A DNA stretch of 64,000 bases, from NCBI GenBank assembly GCA_025617375.2, contig JAMYGW020000013.1:186001-250000 (forward strand). The letters are read 5' to 3'. The DNA comes from Acarospora socialis. Its lineage: Eukaryota; Ascomycota; Lecanoromycetes; Acarosporales; Acarosporaceae. The position numbers and the translations under genes were made by a program. The notes beneath the pieces were generated by a model that was given only the letters and a program-made list of their open reading frames with translations, searched no databases and had not been told where the DNA came from. Below, piece after piece: positions 23,193-35,174 of the stretch (its first letter is position 1; each line of letters begins with the position of its first letter).

Positions 23193-25758
23193 ATGAGCGA
23201 ATACAAGCTTTCAGCATCATTGGAAGGTCACGCAGATGATGTATGGTTGCATCATTTCCACTGCCCACCACACAACCTGCACCTTACTTTGTCGAGTACT
23301 GCTTCAGAGGGGCATGACTGACATTTGGGTCTCAAGGTTCGAGACGTTCTCTTCCCTCGTCCCAAAGTAATCCTATCCGCATCTCGAGACGCGACAGTCC
23401 GTTACTGGGACCGCCTCTCTGCACCGCCGCCCTCCTACGACTGCACAGTACTATCACATGGGTCGGCGTTCGTCAACGCAGTATCCTTCATCCCTCCGAC
23501 TTCGGAACATCCAGATGGGTTGGTAATATCCGGTGGCAAAGATACGATTATAGAAGTACGGCAGTTGGGCAAAGCACCGAAAGAGAACGCGGATGCGCTG
23601 CTAATGGGACATGCCCACAATGTGTGCTCTCTGGATGTAAGCCCGGACGGGCGCTGGGTCGTTAGTGGGAGCTGGGATGCCACGGCCAGGGTCTGGGGTG
23701 TGGGGAAGTGGGAGTGTGAAGCGGTACTTGAGGGTCACGAAGGCAGTGTTTGGGATGTTTTGGCATATGATGCCAACACAGTCCTTACAGGTATGTGGAG
23801 CAGCAGAGATGTAGCAGGAGCCTCGATGTAGATGGCAGTGGGCTTCTCTAAAAGAATGTGGCTAACACTCTTGGATGGCAGCATGTGCCGACAAACTTAT
23901 ACGTGTCTTCGGTCGTTCGGGGAAGCTTATTCGAGTAATCAGGGGCAACACCGATGTGGTACGGGCATTATGTCGAGTACCCGATAGTCATCCCTCCGGT
24001 GCGGCCATTGCATCAGCGAGTAATGACGGTATCATACGGCTATGGACTTTCAATGGCAAGCAGGTTGGTGAACTTCATGGCCACGACAGCTTCATATACT
24101 CTCTCGCAAGTCTCCCCAGCGGGGAACTCGTCAGTTCCGGAGAAGATCGCACTGTACGGATATGGCGGGGCAATCAATGTGTGCAGACAATCACCCATCC
24201 GGCAATCTCTGTATGGGCTGTCGGTGCTTGTGCAGAGAACGGGGATATAGTCAGCGGCGCGAGTGATCGGATAGTTCGCGTGTTCAGCAGAAATAAGGAA
24301 CGACAGGCAGACGCCGAAACACTCAAACTCTTCGAGGACTCTATCAAATCCTCAGCCATACCGCAACAGCAGCTCGGCGAGGTCAACAAGGAGAAGCTGC
24401 CTGGCCCGGAATTCCTGCAGCAAAAGTCCGGGACGAAGGAAGGACAAGTGGTCATGATCCGAGAAGGCGACGGCAGCGTCACGGCCCATCAATGGTCTCA
24501 AGCCACGCAGCAGTGGATCAGTGTCGGCACCGTGGTCGACGCGGTGGGTAGTAGTGGCAAGAAACACGACTACCTGGGCAAAGATTACGACTACGTCTTC
24601 GACGTCGATATCGAGGACGGCAAACCGCCCTTGAAGCTACCATACAATCTCTCACAGAACCCTTACGAAGCCGCCACCAAGTTCATCGAAGACAATGAAC
24701 TTCCGATCGGTTATCTCGACCAAGTCGCGAACTTCATCACGACCAACACGCAAGGTGCAACACTAGGGCAGACCTCGCAAGCTCCACCGCCAGGTGCAGA
24801 TCCATGGGGTACCGAATCGCGGTATCGACCTGGTGAAACGTCATCCGCGCCTTCAGCACCATCAGCACCGAGCACAAGACCAAAGGTCCTGCCTCAAACC
24901 ACATATCTCTCTATCAAAACAGCCAACCTGCGAACCATCCAAAACAAGATCGAAGAGCTAAACAACCTCCTCATCAAAGAAGGCTCCAAAGACCTTTCCC
25001 TCAACCCCTCCCAACTCGAAACACTCCACTCACTTATCGCCCACCTCGAGCACCCACCCTCCGTCCACAGCGCTCGCTCCAGCCGCACCATATCCACCGG
25101 CCTCGACCTCATCACACACCTCATCACAACCTGGCCTCCCCAGCACCGCCTCCCGGGCCTCGACCTCCTGCGTCTCCTCGCCGCCAGCACCCCGGAAACC
25201 GCCACCTACCGCACCTCCTCCAACCACAACATCCTCGACATCCTCGCCTCCAGCTCCGTCTTCCACGACACCTCCCGCAGCAACAACCTCATGCTCGCGG
25301 TGCGCACGCTCGCCAACCTCTTCGAGACCGGCCCCGGCCGCGCCCTCATGCACGCGCACTTCGACCGCGTGCACGAGCTGCTGCCCCTCGCCTCCGTCGT
25401 CACGACCGGTGCCGGCGCGAACCGCAACCTGACCATCGCGGCGGCGACGTTGGGGATTAATTACGCGGTGCTGTATACGGCGGGGGCGGGGGAGGGGTCT
25501 GGTGACGCGGCGCTGAGTGTGCAACGTGGGGTTAGGGTGTTGGAGGGTTTGGTGAGCGTGGCGGCGAAGTCGAGCGATTCGGAGGCGGTGTATAGGGCGT
25601 TGGTGGGGTGTGGGACGGTGTTAGGGGTGGGGGAGGAGGTAAGACGGAAGTCGAGGGAGGGGGGTGGGTTGGAGGAGGTGTTGGATAAAGTGGAGAAGGG
25701 GTATAAGGAGCCGAGGATTAGAGGGCTGGTGGGAGAGATTAGGGGCTTGTTGGGGTGA
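23193..25758 (+). CDS. DOA1: Doa1/PLAA ubiquitin-binding WD40-PFU-PUL protein
   Basis: Three exons (23193..23240, 23337..23790, 23882..25758), 792 residues. Exon 1 reads MSEYKLSASLEGHADD, the usual start of the family. WD repeats fill about residues 1-300 (ILSASRDATVRYWD, VISGGKDTIIEVRQ, VVSGSWDATARVWG, LVSSGEDRTVRIW). The PFU ubiquitin-binding domain spans about 364-460 (VTAHQWSQATQQWISVG to FDVDIEDGKPPLKLPYN), and the PUL domain (Armadillo-like, Cdc48-binding) fills about 504-792. A short Pro/Ser/Ala linker separates them. Doa1 (Ufd3, human PLAA) works with Cdc48/p97 in ubiquitin homeostasis, membrane protein sorting and ribophagy. Domain order and length match the family. The start ATG at 23193 and both introns are unambiguous. 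Confidence 0.96.
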
Positions 25759-25846
25759 TGTGGAGATGGCGAAGGAGGGGGGTTTTGGAGGGTGGAGACT
25801 GGGAGTGGGGTGGTGAGAGTGAGTCAGTGGTAGGTCGGTAGGTACA

Positions 25847-25866
25847 AGATAGATAGATAGATAGAT
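25847..25866. repeat. AGAT microsatellite
   Basis: About five tandem copies of AGAT just downstream of the Doa1 stop codon, likely within its 3' UTR. Confidence 0.8.
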
Positions 25867-25963
25867 GGCAACTCGCAAAGAATCTTAACCATCGACAAAC
25901 GCCCCGGCTATCCAGCCTCACACTCTACCTCGGCATTCTCAGAATCCCAACTCTCTCATCACG

Positions 25964-25985
25964 TCCCTCCCTCCCTCCCTCCCTC
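25964..25985. repeat. CCCT microsatellite
   Basis: About five tandem copies of CCCT on the plus strand between two convergent genes. Confidence 0.8.
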
Positions 25986-27102
25986 TTCTTCGTACTCCCC
26001 CACCCCGTCCCCATCGCCACTCACACCCACTCACCAACTCCCACCCGCATCGCAGCCGGAGTCTACGCTCGTGAGGAAGTGAGCGACTCGGAACTTGTTT
26101 CCAGAAGGTTCAACAAAGCAAGTAAAAACCAAGCGGTCTGTCCGCAGCCTGCCTACCTCCCTCATGACCCTCTGTCTTCGTCGCAGAGTAAGCCCGACAT
26201 AGCCACGACCCGAGCTGCGACAGAACGCTGCGCTTCCATGACTGTGTGTAGAAGGGGAGGTTGGAGATGTTTCGTATGATCCTAGGTCGTATATGAATGC
26301 CAATAACTAAGACTGTAGTCTGATCTCGGAGCATTCTCCCCACTTCGAGAACATCAGCTGCAGAGGTACTTGCGTCAAGCGCTTCTATACTACGTAGAGG
26401 GTCTTCTTGATCGTCTGGGGTTGATGACTTTGGTTTATATTTAATAAGATTATGCAGAGGGCTAGGTAGGGAACATTTCATAGGTAACTCTGTCTTTGGT
26501 GACGAGCTGTAATGGCGTTTATTTACGACCTGGGATCATATTGGGATGGAGGCGTGCAAGTCATGTCATATCATGTCCCGGTATGGCCTGTGCTTCATAT
26601 TTAGGCAAGCCTTCTAGCTACTGTTCGAGCACGTCACGTTCACGTTCAGTTGGTGGAGCTGGTGTTGAGTTTTTGATAATTATGCTATTGTAGTGTTTTT
26701 TGGCTTTACATGTGTTTTTGGTTTTTGTGGTAGTGAGAAAAGGAAAGAAAAGGGTTGTGCTCGAGATATGCAAGGAGTGTAGAGCTCGAGAGCAAGCAGA
26801 GAGATATCTAACTGCAGAAGGCTGGAGAGGTGCGGATTACGCTTCGCAAGAGCTAAAGAGCGGATAAACCACATGTAGATGGCCTTGGAAGAGCAGAAGT
26901 GACAGAGTATGTGGCGGCTAGATAGCGGCAATAGAGGGTAGCTTCGAGAAGCAGAATATGATATGCGAGAAATGCTAATATGCTGGTAAATTGATGTTGA
27001 TGAGATATGCAAAGAGAAGAAAGCAAATGGTCGTTAGTTCGTGACGTCGAGGGTGGGAAGAGGTCGAGAATGAGAAGAAGTCGAGAGTGGGTGGATTCTG
27101 GT

Positions 27103-30100
27103 CTAGACGGCACCAGGAGAAGGCACGTCCACCATGGTCCAATCCTCGTGGGAGTGGACGGCAGGAGAGGTCGCGTCAGACACTTGAACTTCATCGCCGT
27201 CATAGTCAGTGACGGTACCTGGCTCCACGACGTAATCTCCTTTCCAGTGTTGACTGGAGTCGACGAGCTCCGGACGGACGAAGCGACAAGTTAGGGCGAA
27301 GCGAAGCTTGCCAGAGGGAATAACGGAGTGCTGGGAACGGTTAGATTAAGACAGTTATTCTTATAATGAAAGCATGTCATACCTCGTAATATCGTTGCAT
27401 CTCCGCACCATGCATCACAACCATGTCTCCATGGTTGAGTTGCATAGTTAGCAGTACCGGCGGCGTCCCGATCCGGCCAATCTTTTGGTACATCTCGATT
27501 TTCCTCTTCTCAAACGCAGCCTCGCTGATCTTGCCATACAAGGAGTTCAGCTTGATACGTTCCTCGTAGCCCTTGCATCCAGGCAACACTGGAGCCAGCG
27601 GGTCGTATTTACCGGCTTTCGATTTGCCGGAGTAATAGGTGGCCTTCATTCGAATCATCATCTTCGCCTGGCCACCCAGGGAAAGAGTTGCAACTGTCGG
27701 TCCAAGGGTCGACTCTCCGTCGTCATGGAACTGCTTGAAGTTAGTATTGAACTTCTCGCCTATGAGCTCATCAGTCAAACTTTCTTACCCCGATCTTTTG
27801 TTGCTCAAAGTATCCGAGAGTGAGCAACTCGTTGAACGGCTGAACGGTATCGTCGTTAACAGTCTTTCGACCGGCCCACGTCAGGCGATGGAGAGCGTTG
27901 ATGATAGGCTTCGGTGCCTCAGAAAAAGGTTTTGAGTCAACGTCCACAATGTATTTATACGGCATACCCTACGCTGAGGATTAGCATATAGACAACAAAC
28001 TAACAAGGGAGCTGAACAACTTACGAAGTTGACCGCAAAGTGGTTGGTGAGCATAGGTCCTCTCACTGGCCGGGATTAGCATATATATAAGTGTAACTTC
28101 TGCGAGCTTCAACTTACAACCGCTGTTCTTAAGGGGAAATCTCTGCAGACCCATGTCGACGCCCTGCAAGTCAATGAACATATCATGCGGACCGCCAGGC
28201 CGTTTGTTGATGATGCTATTTGCCGAGAAGTGGGTGATGACATTGCCGGGAAGAATGTCATATGTATGTATACGCCAGTTGTCCATGAAGATTACTTGCT
28301 CAGTCACCGGCGTACTGAAGGTGTCTTGGGGAAGCGCATGGCCAACCCACTCAACCTCATGCACCTCAAGGACAGCACGAGGAGAGAGCACCGACTGCTT
28401 GACGTTGTAGGTAAAGCCGCAGTTCTGGGTTTGGCACCTCCACTCGTTCCAATGCTCGCGAGAGTTGCATCTGCCGCATTTTGGACATGCCATGCCTTTC
28501 CAACAAACACGAGACACCGCATAAGCGGCGTCGTTACCCATGTCGGCCTCAAGCAGCGCCGGCTTCAGGTTGAAAGGTGGTTTGATTTTCTCTGGCCATG
28601 AAGTACGCTCACAGAGAAAGCGGTCGTCATAAGAGAGCTCCGCCGGTGCTTCCACCCCATCGAGCAGCCAGAATTTTGAGCAGTTCTCATTGAGACAAAT
28701 CCAGCCTTCTTCGAAGACTTGTGGACTCTCTTCACCGCAGGTGGCACAGTCCTCGTATACGGCCTTGACGCTGAAGTCACGCACCTTGGGTGGATCTGGT
28801 GTACCTTCTGCAGCCCACCAACTCTTTGTGGCCAGGTCAAGCTTCTCGAATCGGAACTTGAAACACTTCTTACCGTGGCTCTTCTCAGGCCACACATCAG
28901 TAACCTGGAACCAATCCATGACGCAGTATTCATAGGGAACCGCCGAGGGGCAGTTTTTGTTCTGCTTCCCTAAAAGCCAAAAGGTTAGTGCGACCTAGGA
29001 GAACAGTAGTTGATCGAACCTACCAACAATAAGCGCAACGGGAACTCCATACTTCTTGTTGTTCAAGAAGTTCTTGACGGTAGTAGCCGTGCTTCTCTGA
29101 TCCTCAGATTGCCGCATGTCTCCATCTTCGTTTGCAGAGCAGCCACCACCACTACCACAGTGATTGAGTCATCGTAGAAGCAAAGGGATTGTGGATCAAA
29201 GACTTACGCTCTGGTAATCACAACCTCCTCATCCATATAAGCCCGCTCTCCACAGTCTCGATCCAGTAAAAACCCAAAGCTGAGGTTGTCGTGGGTGTAT
29301 GCACCACTCTGATACGCTCGATAGTAGGGGAGTGTCTCACACAGCGCTTGGCGACCCTAGAGAATGAGTCAGCCATCTGAGGGGCATGAGACAATGAGTA
29401 GGGTTAAGTATACCTCTGCCCAGACCAACGGCTTCCCGTGTGGTGGGGGCCTCACGACGGCGCTCTCATTCACAGGATCAACTGTCTCATAGGCAGTCTT
29501 AGGCGACTTGACGGCGATTATCTTTCTCGCCGTACGCCTTGGGCGCACTGCAGCAGGAATGCCGCGTTTCTTTGGGGATGGAGTTTGAGACTCATCCGAC
29601 GACGGAGGACTTGCCAGGAAGGCAGGACCAATTTTGGGTTGTGGTGTCTTTGGTGCGCCGGCAGTCTCGAGTGCAGTAGGCACAAATTCCCCATCAGATT
29701 CGTCTGCCATAGACTCATCTTCATGGACTTCAATGTTGCTCTTTGTCAGCGAAGAGCTCGATGTAGGTGAATCTGTAAGCTTTGATTTCTTCAATGGTGA
29801 CTCAAGACCGGTCCCTTCGCTCTCCACCGGAGTCAGTGGCTCTGCCGTCTTCGTACGGCCTGACGTAGTAGGTTTGACATGGAGGTCAACAGCTGAGCGT
29901 AGGCGTTTGGCTGCGGTGATTTTCGCTTTGGTCGCAATCGGGTGAACATCCTCAGTGAGGTTTTCGGCCTTTTGCGCTCCATGGTCAACGAAACCTGGCT
30001 CGAGCACTCTTGACTTGACTGTTCGCATCGAACGCCGAACTCCATTGGCAGGGTTAAACGCTGCGGCATCAGGATCAGGAATTGATAGAAGTTCTGCGAC

Positions 30101-30115
30101 AGTTGGATCACCCAT
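27103..30115 (-). CDS. AlkB-like 2OG-Fe(II) dioxygenase with Cys-rich zinc-binding modules
   Basis: Eight exons on the minus strand: 30115..29414, 29356..29208, 29151..29024, 28969..28118, 28065..28025, 27968..27789, 27730..27383, 27330..27103; 875 residues, all phases closing. Residues 1-234 are disordered and basic, with SPKKRG and RPRRTARK patches that could be nuclear localisation signals. The middle holds two Cys-rich modules: CATCG with CLNENC (about 401-423) and CPKCGRC with CQTQNC (about 480-510), like zinc ribbons. The C-terminal part has the AlkB signature: FHDDGE (H686, D688), LNHGDMVVMHG, then H801 in YYEHSV and RFALTCR (R810, R816; the R-x5-R that binds 2-oxoglutarate). AlkB enzymes oxidatively demethylate nucleic acids or proteins; the substrate here is unknown. 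The short 41-base exon reads RGPMLTNHFAVNF. The start was moved to the ATG at 30115; the frame upstream has no other ATG nearby. Confidence 0.87.
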
Positions 30116-31024
30116 GGTGACGGCTGACGGGGTGACGAGGTCGAAACGACGTAGGGATAAGGAAGTGATAAGTGACAAAGTTGATGGTGGATAAACGAGG
30201 AGGAGTAAGTAGAGGTACTTGAAGTAACAGATACTCTGCTTCGAATAAGAGGGAAAAGTGAGATATGGATAAGGCTATGATATGGTTGTTTCTGCTGGTC
30301 GCATGTGTAACTCAACAGTGAGCAATGATGATAAGATGATTGTGCTGTTGTGAGAGATGAGATGCAGCATCCACGGACAAAGGTATTGGCGTACAAGTCA
30401 AGAACACATTGGACAACTCGATCAGAGTCTGCTTGACAAGTGGAGTGCGTGAACGAGTGTGGCGGTGGGTGATGTTGGAGGTTGTAAAAGAGAAGATGTT
30501 GCAGAGTCAGAAGAGGTAGTTTTAAGGATGTCTGCAGAGTGAATCAATGATGCTAACCGAAAGGTTGAAGTGCTGTAGACCGATCTTCGGAGGAGTGTAA
30601 CAGTGAATATCAAGCCCTTGCTGTCACTTGGTCCGATCACCGGAGGAGGTCCTCGACACCCGACCAGCACTCTTCTTGACACAGACAAATATTGCAGGAA
30701 TGGGGAATACAGAGAGTGCAGAATGGGAAGAATGAAGAAGAGAAGATGGGAGTAGGACGAAGGAAGTGGAGAGGATGAGAAGATGAGAAGATGGGAGACA
30801 TGAAGACTTACAAAGGGGAGAGGAAAGATTCTCACGCTCTTGTGACCTTCTCCGACGTCCAATATTGTCGATCTCCGAATTGGGAACGGAAGCGTGAGCG
30901 GATTGGGCGCAATATATTGGCTCACGGAGAGTTCCGAGCGGTGTGCAATGGTCGGAGCTGGAGGGAGTCAGATAAGGTAAGGTAAGGTAGGGAGGTACCT
31001 TAAGGTAATGCGCTGCTTAGCTTG
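30116..31024. other. Upstream region of the AlkB-like gene; nothing coding
   Basis: About 900 bases between the AlkB-like start and the 3' end of the next gene on the same strand. It is pyrimidine-rich on the minus strand, as in long fungal 5' UTRs. A GGTAA-type repeat sits at its far end. No supported gene. Confidence 0.5.
30974..31008. repeat. Short GGTAA tandem repeats
   Basis: AAGGTAAGGTAAGGTAGG followed by GGTACCTTAAGGTAA. Three direct GGTAA units and an overlapping inverted part (ACCTTAAGGT is a perfect palindrome). Such CCTTA/CTTAAGG motifs recur elsewhere in this window in non-coding DNA. Confidence 0.6.
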
Positions 31025-32149
31025 TTAGGGTTTGACCTCGTACCTAAGTACCGTATGACTCTCCACCTCATTGCCGTTTCTCGAACGCTGATAAGTCGTA
31101 TATTGCTCTTCAAACACCGTTGGCTTTATCCTGCACATTCCTCGAAACCCATACAGTCCCAGTGGTCCATCATATGGGGACGCGGATTCTGACTCCTGGG
31201 ACGTGCCTTTAGGCGCAGTTGCAGAGACCATTCCGAGCTTCTCTACACCCAATTCTTCAGATGACGATCCTATAACTGTCGCTTTCTCCTTTGCAGATAT
31301 GGGCCCATCTTGGATGCTCAATGATTGTCTGCAGTTCCCAGCCGAAGACGATGGGGGCTCCACAATAGCAGAGAAACATATCATTCCCGCAGCCGGTTCC
31401 TGCTCAGAAGGATCATCGAGTGCGTACCAGGGCACTTCGGCGACAACAAACCTCTTTACCTCGGGACCTTCTGGCACCAGGATGGTACCATCTTTCTGGG
31501 CTATCGGCCCTTCCATTGGATCTGGACAAGCAGGTTGCGCTTGGAGAGGAGCAAAACTGGTCTCTGGCGGGGATGATGTCTCTTCCAGAGATGCTACCAC
31601 TATAGAATCTCGACATGATTGAGCATGCCCGCCATCTAAGACTCCTATAGCCCCTTCTGGCTCGTAGGTATGTGTATTGTAACTCTCGATGCCAGTTAGG
31701 TCTGCCCGGCACGCTGGATCAGAAAGGAGCGTGCTGGAAGAGCACTCATCATGGTTTCCTAGTAGTCTGTCTAGGACATCAGAGTCAATGCTAGAAAGGT
31801 CGTCTATGTCCACACTGGAACCATGGTCATCGTCATAACCATAGTCAGGCACCAAGTCTTTGGCCGCCGCATCAGCACGGCAGTTCTCCTGATTGCTTCC
31901 TGGAGGACTTAGTATTTCCCCTTTCTCGAACGGTGGAGCAGGCTTTGGTAGCAGCGTCCTGCCTTGGTATCGGTTCTTGGATGGATCGACGCTTGGCTGT
32001 AACAAGTAGGGGAAGACACAACTTGCGGATCTGCGTCTTCGGCTCTTTGCCTGCGAGGGTCTTTCGCCAACGTTGTTGCCATTGTCAGGCTGTGTTACAC
32101 GTCTTCTCGTTGAGCTTCTGACTCGAGCCTCCAGTCTGCGTAGCTTCAT
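31025..32149 (-). CDS. Hypothetical protein, 374 residues
   Basis: Single open frame from the ATG at 32149 to TAA at 31025. The N-terminus is strongly basic (KLRRLEARVRSSTRRR and SRRRRSAS), suggesting nuclear location or nucleic-acid contact. The rest is acidic and Ser/Pro-rich, with DDDHGSSVDIDDLSSIDSDV in the middle and no obvious globular core; a short ordered-looking C-terminal piece (YDGPLGLYGFRGMCRIKP) may be the conserved part. I do not recognise a family. It is divergent from the acyl-CoA ligase gene with 826 bases between. The length of the frame, the ATG and the base composition favour a real gene, but transcription is not shown. Confidence 0.6.
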   Translation of the reverse strand: MKLRRLEARVRSSTRRRVTQPDNGNNVGERPSQAKSRRRRSASCVFPYLLQPSVDPSKNRYQGRTLLPKPAPPFEKGEILSPPGSNQENCRADAAAKDLVPDYGYDDDHGSSVDIDDLSSIDSDVLDRLLGNHDECSSSTLLSDPACRADLTGIESYNTHTYEPEGAIGVLDGGHAQSCRDSIVVASLEETSSPPETSFAPLQAQPACPDPMEGPIAQKDGTILVPEGPEVKRFVVAEVPWYALDDPSEQEPAAGMICFSAIVEPPSSSAGNCRQSLSIQDGPISAKEKATVIGSSSEELGVEKLGMVSATAPKGTSQESESASPYDGPLGLYGFRGMCRIKPTVFEEQYTTYQRSRNGNEVESHTVLRYEVKP

Positions 32150-32975
32150 AACTCAAGTTTTCCGGTATCTAAACGTTACAGAGATGGTATACCATGCTCA
32201 ATATTATCCCCACAATAGACCAACATTACAGAAAAACCAAGTGTACACCTACTGTTCTCGAGCTTCTCCTCCATATTCTTGATATCCACTTAGGTATCCG
32301 TTATGGGAGTTGCGCATACTTTAGCCCACCTACAACCGCGCGCTTGTTACGCAGGCCACAGGAGCCATCACAGACCATTGGACGCATATTTCCGTGACTG
32401 CTTTTCTCGACTCGCGGCTATACTAAATGCGTTGCTAAAGGCCTAATTCCAACTCTGTCACGATATTACCCGTGACCACTATTGAGTGGTTGACCGGCCT
32501 AGGTAGCATTTAGAGAAGCATTTCTTCAAAAGTGCTCTACCCTTGGGTGTACAGTTCGTACTGCCTGAAGGTATCTAGCAACATCAATGGTCAACTCAAA
32601 AGCTAAGTGGAGATACACAACTCAGGACCCTCTCGAGAGCTCTTCAAATCATCTCGTTTGATCAATTGCGATTATGTTGAACATGGAGACCTTACTTCAT
32701 CCTATACGAAGCCACAGGAGAACGATGACGCTACCTCGGCAGTTACTGATAGCGTCGTTGGTTGCTTTTTTCCCCGCAAACCCCGGAGTGATTAGACCCC
32801 TTGGGGTGGACCAGCGAGGGGGGGACGAATATCGAGATCAAGACTTGACATTGCGCCGGTCCGATATAATTGCGTGTCACTACTATCTCACAGTTTCAAT
32901 TGCTCAGTATTTGTCTTCGTTGATAAAATCAGCAGCTTTGTATATAAATAACCTTCGAGCTCCTAAACCGCCGAT
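32150..32975. promoter_or_regulatory. Divergent promoter region with TATA box before the ligase gene
   Basis: Holds the promoters of the orphan gene and the acyl-CoA ligase gene. TATATAAATA lies at about 32941..32950, 26 bases before the ligase ATG; as a TATA box it would imply a very short leader. No gene recognised. Confidence 0.45.
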
Positions 32976-35174
32976 ATGGTCTTCACATCCCCCGACTGGG
33001 TGCCCAAGCTTCCCTTCGACCCGCCAGACTCTATCCCAATATGCGAGTTCATGCTGAATGAAACCTATGGCCGACATCCCCTGGGATATTCCAGACCGCC
33101 CTTCACATGCGGCCTGTCAGGCACTGAGTACTCGGCATTGGAAGTGAAGGAGCGGGTTGATAGATTAGCCAAAGGTCTATCCAAGGAACTGGGTTGGCAC
33201 CCGAACAAAGGCACCGAGTGGGACAAAGTTATTGGCGTGTTCAGCTTGAATACCGTAAGTCATTGCGCGTCGATGCAGCCAGGTTTGCAATGACCCGGTG
33301 CTAACGCGTACGTACCTGCAGATAGATACTCTGACCCTGGCCTGGGCGACGCATCGACTTTCCGGAATCTCATCTCCTGCGAATGCTGCTTACTCTGTCC
33401 AAGAGCTCGAGCATCAGTTGAAGTCTTCTGGATCCAAGGCGCTGTTCACCTGCGTACCCTTGCTACCCGTGGCGTTAGAAGCAGCTTCAAATTGTGGCAT
33501 CCCAAAGAACCGTGTCTATGTTATCAATATGCCCAAAGAGGCCACCGGCGGCAAGGGAACTCCAAAGGAATACAAGACTGTTGATCAACTCATCGAAGAA
33601 GGTAAACATCTTCCGCGGCTCGAGGACTTGAAATGGAAGAAAGGGCAAGGGGCACGACAGACTGCCTTCTTGTGCTACTCAAGTGGCACATCCGGTTTGC
33701 CGGTATGTGCAGATCTTGCTTCTCGGTTTCGTGCGTGCTAACGGGAGATGTCCTGTTCAGAAAGGCGTTATGATCTCTCATCGCAACGTGATCTCGAATG
33801 TAATGCAAATCAGCACGTTTGAAAAGCCCTACAGAGACTCGCTCATGGATATGGGAGTCCAATCAGCCTACACCGACGTAGCTCTGGGATTGCTGCCACA
33901 AAGTCACATCTATGCGCTCGTGGTCATATGTCATGCCACCACATATCGGGGCGATCAGGTTATCAATCTGCCCAAGTTCGAACTCCGCCAGTACTTGGAA
34001 GCCATCCAAAGGTTCAAGATCAACACACTCTACTTGGTAAGCCTTTACCATCTCTGTTCCGGTGTTATCCTAGGCATACTTCAAAACGACCGTACCACTG
34101 TCTCCAAAATGTGTACCACCGGAATCTGAGAGGGTCCCAACATTGACCGCGTACCTGCATATAGGTCCCACCAATCATCATCGCCATGACGAAGAACAAG
34201 CAGATATGCGACAAATACGATCTCAGCAGCGTCGCACAGATCTTCACCGGTGCAGCACCGCTGGGCGGAGAGACAGCCGACGATCTGCAGAAGCAGCATG
34301 CTGATTGGAAAATCCGGCAAGGATACGGTTAGACACACCTCCTCTCTATAATCACATAAACCCCATACCACCAACTAACAAACCAACACAGGCCTCACGG
34401 AAACCTCCACAGTCGTCTGTTCGACCCCGACAAACGACATCTGGTTTGGTTCGTCCGGCTCGCTGCTCCCATCCGTCGAAGCGCGCATCGTCACGATCGA
34501 AGGCAACGAGATCAGCGGTTACGACCAGCCGGGCGAACTCCTCGTCCGCTCGCCGAGCGTCGTGTTAGGCTACCTGAACAACGACCAAGCGAACCGCGAG
34601 ACCTTCCAGGACGGCTGGATGCGCACGGGCGACGAGGCCGTGGTGCGTGTCGGACCCCAGGGAACCGAACATATTTGGATCGTCGATCGGATAAAGGAAT
34701 TGATCAAGGTCAAGGTATATACTTGCCCTCCACTCCTCTTCCCCTCAATCGCCAAACACATGTCCTTCACCCCATCCCACAAACACAAACCCTAACCGCA
34801 CTGGGCCTGCACTAACACGTCCACCCCCCACGACATAGGGCCTCCAAGTCGCCCCCGCCGAGCTCGAAGCGCACCTCCTGACGCACCCCGCCGTCGCCGA
34901 CGCGGCCGTGATCCCCGTGCCGGACGACTCGGCCGGCGAGCTGCCGAAGGCCTTCATCGTCAAATCGACGTCCGTAGGGCTGGAAGAGAACGAGCGGATG
35001 CTGATCCGACGGATCCAGAAACACGTCGAGGACCACAAGGCGCGCCACAAGCATCTGAAAGGCGGGGTGGAGTTCGTGGATGTTATTCCGAAGAGTCCGA
35101 GCGGGAAGATTCTGCGAAGGATGTTGAGGGATCGGGAGAGGGAGGGGAAGAGGAGGAAGGGGGCGAGGCTTTAG
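32976..35174 (+). CDS. 4-coumarate-CoA ligase-like acyl-CoA synthetase, probably peroxisomal
   Basis: Six exons: 32976..33254, 33322..33702, 33761..34036, 34165..34327, 34392..34714, 34839..35174; 585 residues. AMP-binding (ANL superfamily) motifs: P-loop YSSGTSGLPKG across the second intron (about 211-222), QGYGLTETS, GELLVRSPSVVLGYL, DGWMRTGDEA, the hinge VDRIKELIKVKGLQVAPAEL, and the C-terminal catalytic lysine in PKSPSGKILRR. These enzymes adenylate a carboxylic acid and transfer it to CoA. The last three residues, Ala-Arg-Leu, fit the PTS1 peroxisomal signal. The substrate cannot be read from sequence: fungal members act on aryl, fatty or phenylacetic acids. Neighbours are not biosynthetic genes, so this looks like a lone catabolic enzyme rather than a cluster member. 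Confidence 0.93.

Larger units (their letters stand above)
25759..27102. other. Intergenic with simple repeats, convergent 3' ends
   Basis: 1.3 kb between the converging Doa1 and AlkB-like genes. It contains an AGAT tetranucleotide run (about 25847..25866) and a CCCT run (about 25964..25984). Several frames are open on the minus strand but lack coding character. Nothing else recognised. Confidence 0.5.

Noticed and set aside
25030-25524. 164-codon minus frame antisense to the PUL domain
   Set aside because: Codon-bias shadow of the Doa1 gene, rich in Val/Gly/Glu/Arg, with no independent motif.
30422-30925. 167-codon minus frame upstream of the AlkB-like gene
   Set aside because: Pyrimidine-rich promoter/UTR composition giving Ser/Leu/Pro runs; no ATG context or motif that supports coding.
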